Assembly (NCBI GenBank): GCA_903866255.1
Contig: CAIPMW010000116.1
Location: 1-32,041, forward strand
DNA length: 32,041 bases
Reading direction: 5' to 3'
Source of the DNA: an uncultured Chlorobiaceae bacterium
GTDB lineage: Bacteria; Bacteroidota; Chlorobiia; Chlorobiales; Chlorobiaceae
Shown here: positions 25,890 to 32,041 of the stretch, piece by piece
Position numbering within the stretch: the stretch's first letter is position 1
Layout: every line of letters starts with the position of its first letter
The notes under the pieces: generated by a model
Told to the model about the DNA's origin: nothing
What the model saw: only the letters and a program-made list of their open reading frames with translations
Database searches by the model: none
Program-made: the position numbers and the translations under genes

Positions 25890-27584
25890 ATGAGACACAA
25901 TCTCCTGCAACGCCTTGTTATTGCAACTGCAATGGTGATGATGCTTCTCAGTACCTCTTCATGCCGTCAGAATAGTGATGAGTTGCGGAGTGATCGGGTT
26001 GTTACGGCTATTTCGGCCGATTTCGACTATCTCAACCCCCTGCTAATCCAGTTCTCCATGTCGCGGGAAGTGTGCAAGTTGCTCTATCCTTCGCTGGTAA
26101 AACCAGCTTATGACAAAAATAATGGTGGAATCATTTTTCTTCCTGGTACAGCAAAAAGCTGGGAGTTTGCTCATGATGGCAAAACGGTGACCTTCCACTT
26201 GCGAAACAACGCTCTCTGGGAAGATGGGAAAAAGGTGACCTCTTCCGATTTCAAGTTCTCCTACAGCTTGTACAAAAACCCGAAGATTGCCAGTACTCGC
26301 CAGCACTATCTTAATGATCTGCTGCTGCTGCCGGATGGAACTGCTGATATTCAGCGTGCAGTTGAAACTCCTGATGATTCGACGCTGGTGCTTCATTTCA
26401 ACAAACCAATGGCTGCCGAAATTGTGCTTGACCATTTCAATGATCTGATGCCGGTTGCCATGCATATTTTCAAAGCATTTTCTCCTGATCAAATCCGTTC
26501 CCGTGCAGGTGAAATACCAGTTGTCAGCGCAGGTCCCTATGCAATTAAAAAGTGGATCCGCCAGCAAAGTCTCGAACTGGTATCAAACCACACTTCAACG
26601 CTGCCCCACCCGGCACTTGTTCATAACCTGACATTTCTGGTGATACCTGAATATACCACACGGCTGGCCATGCTGAAATCAGGCCAGATAGATGCCATGC
26701 TTTCAGCGGGCGGCATCAATCCCAAGGATCTCAAAGAGCTTGCAAGAAGCTCCCCTTCTTTGATGATCAAACCGGTCAAAAACCGCTATTTCGACAGTAT
26801 CGTCTGGCTTACTATTGATGGGGCATCATACCGCAACAACCATCAGATAAAACCGCATAGCCTTTTCGGTGACCGAGTGGTGCGACGTGCGCTGACCCTT
26901 GCTATCGACCGGCAGTCAATAATTGACGGTTTTATGGGGCCAGATCACGCCATCATTGTCAACACATCTCTTTCGCCTGCCTACCGGGAGCTTACCGATG
27001 CTTCACTTGATCCTTATGACTATGACCCAAAAAAAGCATCAGCGCTGCTGCGTGAAGCTGGATGGCTGCCGGGCCCTGACGGCATTCTGCAAAAGAGTGG
27101 CAAGAAATTCTCTTTTGAACTGGCAGCTCCGGTCGGCAACCCACGGCGCAACTATGCGGCAACCATAATTCAGCAGAACCTCAGGGAGATCGGTATTGAG
27201 TGCCGTCTGAAATTTGATGAGGGGCTGGTGTTCAATAAAAACCAGAATGAGTACCGCTACGATGCCGCACTGTCGGGGATGGCAGCCGAAACACTCCCCT
27301 TCCAGCTCATTATCTGGGGCTCAAATTTTGCCGAGCGCCCCTTTAATTCATCAGCCTTTCAGCATCAGGAGCTTGATACTGTTATAGCAGAACTCAGTGG
27401 CCCACTTTCACGTGAACGCTCGGTGGAGCTCTGGAAGAGATACCAGAAGATCCTGCATGACGAACAACCAAGAACCTTTCTCTACTACTATGATGAACTT
27501 GAGGGATTCAGCAACCGAATCCAGAATGCAGATGTCAACATGATCTCGACACTCTACAATGTATACGACTGGGGTATCAAATGA
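25890..27584 (+). CDS. Family 5 (peptide-type) ABC solute-binding protein
   Basis: This is a roughly 564-residue extracytoplasmic binding protein. The ATG at 25890 gives a signal sequence ending at Cys25 (LLSTSSC), perhaps a lipoprotein site, although the lipobox is not canonical. The family 5 region TVTFHLRNNALWEDGKKVTSSDFKFSY is clear, with ALTLAIDRQSIIDGF later. Substrates of the family include peptides, nickel and sugars; none can be assigned here. No permease or ATPase genes adjoin it. It sits between the phosphate island and the bch genes, close upstream of bchF. The open frame extends further upstream but overlaps the terminator. Confidence 0.88.
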   Translation: MRHNLLQRLVIATAMVMMLLSTSSCRQNSDELRSDRVVTAISADFDYLNPLLIQFSMSREVCKLLYPSLVKPAYDKNNGGIIFLPGTAKSWEFAHDGKTVTFHLRNNALWEDGKKVTSSDFKFSYSLYKNPKIASTRQHYLNDLLLLPDGTADIQRAVETPDDSTLVLHFNKPMAAEIVLDHFNDLMPVAMHIFKAFSPDQIRSRAGEIPVVSAGPYAIKKWIRQQSLELVSNHTSTLPHPALVHNLTFLVIPEYTTRLAMLKSGQIDAMLSAGGINPKDLKELARSSPSLMIKPVKNRYFDSIVWLTIDGASYRNNHQIKPHSLFGDRVVRRALTLAIDRQSIIDGFMGPDHAIIVNTSLSPAYRELTDASLDPYDYDPKKASALLREAGWLPGPDGILQKSGKKFSFELAAPVGNPRRNYAATIIQQNLREIGIECRLKFDEGLVFNKNQNEYRYDAALSGMAAETLPFQLIIWGSNFAERPFNSSAFQHQELDTVIAELSGPLSRERSVELWKRYQKILHDEQPRTFLYYYDELEGFSNRIQNADVNMISTLYNVYDWGIK

Positions 27585-27675
27585 GGCTATTGCCGGGTTT
27601 GCCGCCTGCATCGTTTTTACTATATTCAGCCACCTTTTTACACAGCGGTTCATCAAAAATCCTCCTCCAACTTTT

Positions 27676-28149
27676 ATGCCTCGTTACACACCAGAACAAC
27701 TTGAACGCAGAAACGCATCAGTCTGGACAAAAGTGCAGGGCATCCTTGCCCCAATCCAGTTTGTCATGTTTCTTGCCGGCCTGACGGTCACCTGGCTCTA
27801 TCAGTCCCACAACGGGATCGACAACTTTGCCTGGATCACCTTTTTTGTCACCCTGAAAACCCTCATGCTTGTCCTTATTTTTGTGACAGGGGGATTTTTT
27901 GAACAGGAGGTCTTTGGCCAATTTGCCTTTGCGCCAGAATTTTTCTGGGAAGATTTTGGCAGCGCCATCGCCATGGTGGTGCATCTCTCCTACTTTCTTC
28001 TCTTCTTTATGGGCCTTGATGAGGCTACACTGATATGGACAGCTCTGCTTGCCTATTTGAGCTACCTCGTCAATGCGGCACAATTCGTCATTCGCCTGCT
28101 TCTTGAAAAGCATAATGAGAAAAAACTCAAGCGAGGCCAGACGGCATGA
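27676..28149 (+). CDS. bchF: Bacteriochlorophyllide 3-vinyl hydratase BchF
   Basis: This 157-residue membrane protein would hydrate the C3-vinyl group to 1-hydroxyethyl during bacteriochlorophyll synthesis. The start MPRYTPEQLERRNASVWTKVQ and the four hydrophobic segments match BchF in order and length. An upstream in-frame extension to 27559 overlaps the previous gene and is not typical, so 27676 is chosen. Green sulfur bacteria also have the paralogue BchV. The adjacent bchC and bchX, both of the bacteriochlorophyll a branch, favour BchF. There is no Shine-Dalgarno. Confidence 0.9.
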   Translation: MPRYTPEQLERRNASVWTKVQGILAPIQFVMFLAGLTVTWLYQSHNGIDNFAWITFFVTLKTLMLVLIFVTGGFFEQEVFGQFAFAPEFFWEDFGSAIAMVVHLSYFLLFFMGLDEATLIWTALLAYLSYLVNAAQFVIRLLLEKHNEKKLKRGQTA

Positions 28150-28175
28150 TCATCTTTTTGTAGAATAACAGAGTT

Positions 28176-29210
28176 ATGAAAGCAAAAGCAATAGTATTCA
28201 CCGGCATCCGGCAGATTGAACTCTGTGATGTCACCCTGAAACCACTCTCTTCGACCGATGTGCTTGTTGAAACCTTCTGGTCGTCTATCAGCACCGGTAC
28301 GGAAAAGATGGCCTGGAACGGCCTGATTCCGTCATGGCCTTTTATCTTTCCCTTTATTCCCGGCTATGAATCTGTTGGGAAAATAATTCAGGTTGGAGAA
28401 CATGTCAACGAGAGCCTGATCGGCAAGTTTGCCTACGTTGCGGGTTCATTCGGTTATGAGGGAGTCAATGCTGCTTTTGGTGGTGCTTCGGAGTTTATCG
28501 TCTGCCCGGTCGAGAGTATTACGGTACTGGAAAATATTGAGCATCCAGAGTCGGGCATTGCGCTGCCGCTTGGGGCAACGGCCTTACATATTGTTGATCT
28601 TGCAGAGGTGGAAAACAAGAAGGTGCTGGTACTCGGCCAGGGCGCGGTCGGCATTCTTGCCGCAGAACTGGCTCAGCTTATGGGCGCCAAACTGGTTGCG
28701 GCAACCGAACCCAACAAGAACAGGCTGAACCTCTCAACTGCTGAGCTGAAGGTTGACCCTGAGACAGAGGATGTTTCGGCAGCGCTGGCCGGTCATGAGT
28801 TCGACGTTATGATTGACAGCACCGGCATCATGAGCGCCATTGATACAGGTCTGCGCTTTCTGAAATTCCACGGGAAGGTGATTTTCGGTGGCTATTACCA
28901 GCGAATCAATATCGACTACTCCCAGGCCTTTCAGAAAGAGCTCTCTTTTATGGCGGCAAAACAGTGGGCCAAGGGAGATCTGGAAAGGGTGAGAGAGCTT
29001 ATCGGCCGCCACAAACTTAATGCTGAGAGGATTTTTACCCACCAGCGCTCTGTGGGAAAAGATATCACTGATGCCTACCAGAAAGCATTCACCGATCCCG
29101 ACTGCCTGAAGATGATACTGCTCTGGAAAACTGGTACGGAGCAGGAGGGAACGCACTTCCCCTGTCACAGCACAACCATAAGCAGCACACAATGGCAGCA
29201 AGAACCATAG
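28176..29210 (+). CDS. bchC: Bacteriochlorophyllide a dehydrogenase BchC
   Basis: This 344-residue member of the zinc-less alcohol dehydrogenase type would oxidise the 3-(1-hydroxyethyl) group to 3-acetyl for bacteriochlorophyll a. The catalytic-like N-terminal half contains STGTEKMAWNG and IPGYESVGKI, typical of BchC. The Rossmann half has VLVLGQGAVGILAAELAQLMGA. It lies 26 bases after bchF and overlaps bchX by 19 bases, so the three are an operon. The last 20 or so residues (after LWKTGTEQ) are poorly conserved in appearance. Confidence 0.94.
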   Translation: MKAKAIVFTGIRQIELCDVTLKPLSSTDVLVETFWSSISTGTEKMAWNGLIPSWPFIFPFIPGYESVGKIIQVGEHVNESLIGKFAYVAGSFGYEGVNAAFGGASEFIVCPVESITVLENIEHPESGIALPLGATALHIVDLAEVENKKVLVLGQGAVGILAAELAQLMGAKLVAATEPNKNRLNLSTAELKVDPETEDVSAALAGHEFDVMIDSTGIMSAIDTGLRFLKFHGKVIFGGYYQRINIDYSQAFQKELSFMAAKQWAKGDLERVRELIGRHKLNAERIFTHQRSVGKDITDAYQKAFTDPDCLKMILLWKTGTEQEGTHFPCHSTTISSTQWQQEP

Positions 29211-30295
29211 CTATATACGGCAAGGGCGGCATCGGCAAGAGCTTTACCACAACAAACCTTAGCGCCACCTTTGCCATGATGAACAAACGGGTGCTGCAAC
29301 TTGGTTGCGACCCAAAGCACGACTCCACCACATCCCTCTTTGGCGGCATTCCACTACCGACACTGACCGATGTGTTCGCAGAGAAAAACGGACTAAACCA
29401 GCAGGTTGCCATCAGCGATATTGTCTTTCGCAGGGATATAGCAGATTTTCCGCAGCCAATTTACGGCATTGAGCTTGGAGGCCCGCAGGTTGGCCGGGGA
29501 TGCGGCGGCAGGGGCATTATCTCGGGGTTTGATGTGCTCGAAAAGCTCGGCATCTTCAAATGGGAGCTTGATGTCATCCTCATGGACTTTCTTGGCGACG
29601 TTGTCTGCGGAGGATTCGCCACGCCACTCGCCCGCTCACTCAGTGAGGAGGTTATTCTTGTCACCAACAATGATCGCCAGTCTATTTTTACGGCAAATAA
29701 TATCTGCCAGGCCAATAACTATTTCAGAACCATAGGAGGTCAATCAAGGCTGCTCGGCTTGATCATCAACCGCGATGACGGGAGCGGGATTGCCGAAAGA
29801 TACGCCGAGGCTGCCGGTATCACCGTGCTGATGAAGGTGCCCTACAGTGCTGATGCCCGCGACAAGGATGACAGCTTCGACTTTGCCGTCCGGCTGCCTG
29901 AGTTACAGCAGAAGTTCAGAACACTTGCCAGCGATATTCTTGAAAACCGTATCACCCCCTGCGAAGCTGTTGGGCTTGACTTTATGGGCTTTGTTCGGCT
30001 TTTTGGTGACGTGAGTAATGATGCACCTCTCGCAGCAACCGCCGATGAGCTGTTTGGACGCTTAAACAATCTTCCCATTGCTGAGAAAAATAGCGCTCTC
30101 GACAGTGACAATCTGAGGATGCTGCAATGTATTGAAAAGCTTGGGGCTGAAGAGCAGGAGGTTTACCAAATGGTAGAGCAGGAAAAGAGAGCAATCAGTG
30201 AAGTGGCTGAACTGACTCGCAGGGAAGAATCTGCGGTGCGTGAGCTGCTTGTTCGTGCACGAAAAGAGCTGGCGAAGCTTTTTTTTGAGCTATAA
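29192..30295 (+). CDS. bchX: Chlorophyllide reductase iron protein BchX with extended C-terminus
   Basis: This 367-residue protein is the ATP-dependent electron donor to BchYZ, reducing the C7-C8 bond of chlorophyllide. It is nitrogenase-Fe-protein-like, with P-loop GKGGIGKS (10-17) and cluster ligands C104 (GRGCGGRG) and C139 (GDVVCGG), forming a 4Fe-4S cluster across the dimer. The core ends near residue 300. The last 60 or so residues are helical and charged (EEQEVYQMVEQEKRAISEVA..., ending RARKELAKLF) and resemble a sigma region 4 helix-turn-helix. bchY and bchZ are not in the window. The start lies within bchC, suggesting translational coupling. Confidence 0.95.
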   Translation: MAARTIAIYGKGGIGKSFTTTNLSATFAMMNKRVLQLGCDPKHDSTTSLFGGIPLPTLTDVFAEKNGLNQQVAISDIVFRRDIADFPQPIYGIELGGPQVGRGCGGRGIISGFDVLEKLGIFKWELDVILMDFLGDVVCGGFATPLARSLSEEVILVTNNDRQSIFTANNICQANNYFRTIGGQSRLLGLIINRDDGSGIAERYAEAAGITVLMKVPYSADARDKDDSFDFAVRLPELQQKFRTLASDILENRITPCEAVGLDFMGFVRLFGDVSNDAPLAATADELFGRLNNLPIAEKNSALDSDNLRMLQCIEKLGAEEQEVYQMVEQEKRAISEVAELTRREESAVRELLVRARKELAKLFFEL

Positions 30296-30442
30296 GCACT
30301 TCCTGTACCTTGACCATTTCAATTGCAAATCTCTTCTGTCACAAGTTTTTTGAAATGGCGGACAAGTGGTTTACCTTTCTTTTGATCCAGATTCTATGAG
30401 GTCATTATTTCAATAGCGAAAGCATTTTTCGGGCCACCAGAT

Positions 30443-31651
30443 ATGCCTTGGACAGAAAAAAGGCTATGCAGCTCATGCGGACTCTGCTCAATTCAGGCCT
30501 GGCCGGTTGAAGAGAGTATCAGTAGCTGTGTTTTTACAAACGGATGGCTCGGCGAAAGGGAAAAAAACCTCTTTGGCCGTGAAAGAAGTTTTGAGGATCC
30601 CATAGAGTTGCGTTTTGGGATCACGACTGAACGTTTTACAGCACAACTGAAACAACCGATTGCTGGTTCGCAATGGAGCGGCATCATCACACGCATGGCC
30701 ACAAGAGCTTATGAAGAGAAGCTTGTAGAGGGTGTTGTTACACTGCATTGCGATCCTGACCATCACTTTTACTCTCTCCCTGTTCTGGCAAAAAATAGTG
30801 CCGAAATTTTTGCGAGCAGAGGTAATAAACCTGTGCTCTCCCCTGTTTTACAATCTCTTGAGAGTGCATGGCATCTTGGAATGAAAAAAATCCTTGTCAT
30901 TGGGGCAGCTTGTCACCTGCATACACTCAAAGATTTTCAGAAAAGGTTTGCATACCTTCAAGACATGGAGATCCTCACAATCGGTATTCCCTGCGTTGAC
31001 AATATCTCCCGTTCAAAATGGCCCTGGATTCTTGAAAGAATATCGCAATCGCCAGCAACGGCTCTCTCCATGGAGTTCATGCAGGATTTCAGGATTCATA
31101 TTTGGCACAAAAACGGCAACGTTGAAAAAGTCCCCTTTTTCAGCCTTCCTGAAGAATTGGCTGACCCGGGGATTTTTCCTCCTTCCTGTATGAGCTGTTT
31201 TGACTATCTCAATGCTCTTGCGGATATTACCGTCGGTTATCTGGGGGCTGAACTGCTGCCGAAGGAGAAGCGCCAGTGGGTACTGGTAAGAACAGAAACG
31301 GGGAAAAAACTACTGCAACTGATAGACGGTGAACTTGAACGTTTTGCCGAATCGGGCAACTGGGAGTGCCGATCTTTTGTGCAAAAGACATCGAAAAGGA
31401 TCATTGAGAGCATGAAGGTGAGACAAAAAGAGTACTCTGTCAAGAGAAATATTCCCCTCTGGCTCGGACAAATTCTTTCGACCTTTCTTTGCACTATTGG
31501 TCCAAAAGGAGAAGGATTTGCTCACTATTCAGTTGATTATCATCTGATCCGCCATTACTACTACGTAAAATTCCGCTATCCGGAGTTACTCGAAAGAGTG
31601 GTGCCAAAATATGTTCCGGTAATTCTTGAAGAGTATGGATTGCCACTCTGA
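30443..31651 (+). CDS. bciB: BciB/HCAR-type flavin iron-sulfur reductase
   Basis: This 402-residue protein is of the F420-hydrogenase beta-subunit family. In photosynthetic organisms the group includes 8-vinyl reductase (BciB) and 7-hydroxymethyl chlorophyll a reductase (HCAR). It has CSSCGLC (C9, C12, C15) plus C29 near the N-terminus, and [21 protein letters not shown] (C249, C252), typical of the pair. The late segment [20 protein letters not shown] is also characteristic. BciB is preferred because green sulfur bacteria need an 8-vinyl reductase, but the adjacent chlorophyll-b-reductase-like fragment leaves HCAR-like activity open. It probably has its own promoter in the 147-base gap after bchX, and ends 13 bases from the converging fragment. 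Confidence 0.85.
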   Translation: MPWTEKRLCSSCGLCSIQAWPVEESISSCVFTNGWLGEREKNLFGRERSFEDPIELRFGITTERFTAQLKQPIAGSQWSGIITRMATRAYEEKLVEGVVTLHCDPDHHFYSLPVLAKNSAEIFASRGNKPVLSPVLQSLESAWHLGMKKILVIGAACHLHTLKDFQKRFAYLQDMEILTIGIPCVDNISRSKWPWILERISQSPATALSMEFMQDFRIHIWHKNGNVEKVPFFSLPEELADPGIFPPSCMSCFDYLNALADITVGYLGAELLPKEKRQWVLVRTETGKKLLQLIDGELERFAESGNWECRSFVQKTSKRIIESMKVRQKEYSVKRNIPLWLGQILSTFLCTIGPKGEGFAHYSVDYHLIRHYYYVKFRYPELLERVVPKYVPVILEEYGLPL

Positions 31652-31664
31652 ACAAAGGCGCTGT

Positions 31665-31903
31665 TCAGTCAAAAAAGTTGCGCTTGTTGAATGGTGCCAT
31701 CGCGATTTTGGCAACCATTCGAGGTTTTGTGAGCCAGCGGATTTTTGGCGATTGATCGGTTGACGAAAGTATTTTATTGCAAAGAAAAGCAGAAACAGTC
31801 TCGACATCATCTGCCATAACATTGAAAAACTTTCTTTTTTTAAGGCTTTCCTGAGAACCATCGCTGACCATGGAACAAAGCATGTCGGTAACCACCATAC
31901 CAG
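31665..31903 (-). pseudogene. C-terminal fragment of NOL/NYC1-like short-chain dehydrogenase
   Basis: About 80 codons on the minus strand read (P)GMVVTDML...KFFNVMADDVETV...IRWLTKPRMVAK...FNKRNFFD. They match in order the C-terminus of NOL/NYC1 chlorophyll b reductases, including the conserved PGM-x-TD loop. Homology begins exactly where the terminal repeat ends (31903/31904). The codon split there would restore the family's Pro (CCT) if its first base were C rather than the repeat's G. Upstream, within the repeat, the frame reaches a stop after about 16 unrelated codons. So the gene has lost its Rossmann and catalytic part, most simply by insertion of the repeat element. Confidence 0.75.
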
Positions 31904-32041
31904 CCTGATTTCCCGATAATATTATAACGAGGAAGCACCAAACAGCACAGCAATGTTTCTAATTCCATGAATTATAGGTTATTCGGTAAGGATGTATTGC
32001 AATCTTTGAGCTTATACCCGGGAACGCCGAGCTCCAGCTCG
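31904..32041. repeat. Right copy of terminal inverted repeat
   Basis: This is the inverted partner of 1-138 (136 of 138 identical). The inner edge truncates the dehydrogenase. An outward frame starts at ATG 31967 and runs open to the end (25 codons, MNYRLFGKDV...), mirroring the left copy. The outer 92 bases of the two copies are identical, while the two mismatches lie further in. That is the pattern expected when an assembler stops where two repeat copies become indistinguishable. Confidence 0.9.

Noticed and set aside
27559-27675. N-terminal extension of bchF
   Set aside because: It overlaps the previous gene, and BchF proteins normally start near YTPEQ.
30314-30358. Hairpin CCATTTCA/TGAAATGG after bchX as a terminator
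   Set aside because: The stem is only 8 bp with a 29-base loop and no U-tract follows.
1-32041. The whole window as one giant transposon or integrative element bounded by inverted repeats
   Set aside because: It carries core pigment genes, HU and ppk1, has no transposase or integrase inside, and the repeat edge truncates a gene. Two separate copies of a smaller element fit better.

Overview
The window looks like a contig from a green sulfur bacterium (Chlorobi). The right third carries bacteriochlorophyll genes: bchF, bchC and bchX overlapping or nearly so, then a BciB/HCAR-type flavin iron-sulfur reductase. Most housekeeping and pigment genes lack a clear Shine-Dalgarno sequence. Both ends carry the same 138-bp sequence in inverted orientation, so the contig probably stops inside two copies of a dispersed repeat. 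The right copy cuts through a short-chain dehydrogenase gene.

Most of the window is a phosphate-acquisition island. From left to right: an HU-type DNA-binding protein and a PhoB-like response regulator (both minus strand); an AT-rich membrane protein of unknown function; phoU, ppk1 and a metallophosphoesterase; a pst operon (pstS-like, an unknown periplasmic protein, pstC, pstA, pstB, a second phoU); a thioredoxin-type arsenate reductase; a membrane protein (minus); an AcpA/phospholipase C-type acid phosphatase; a cysteine-rich 21-residue repeat protein (minus); a giant multidomain alkaline phosphatase; an outer-membrane porin; and an orphan pstS. An orphan family 5 solute-binding protein separates this island from the bch genes. 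The pst operon encodes the large-domain PstC and PstA known from Gammaproteobacteria, and several of its genes have strong Shine-Dalgarno sequences, so it was probably acquired by transfer.

Two observations stand out. First, the alkaline phosphatase domain of the giant protein appears circularly permuted: the segment with the usual N-terminal GDGM metal ligand lies after the usual C-terminal metal-binding histidine. The whole domain sits inside an Ig-like domain that it splits in two, yet every expected active-site residue is present. Second, arrays of hexamers close to GTAACA, spaced exactly 11 bp apart, lie upstream of the response regulator/unknown gene pair, the pst operon, the acid phosphatase, the giant phosphatase and the porin. 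They look like Pho boxes and tie these genes into one predicted PhoB regulon. No cognate histidine kinase (PhoR) is in the window.

Likely workings, by inference: under phosphate limitation the regulator would switch on secreted or surface phosphatases, a porin for outer-membrane entry, periplasmic binding proteins and the Pst pump. PhoU would set signalling and flux, Ppk1 would store phosphate, and ArsC would handle arsenate that enters with phosphate. No tRNA, rRNA, CRISPR array or complete mobile element was seen.
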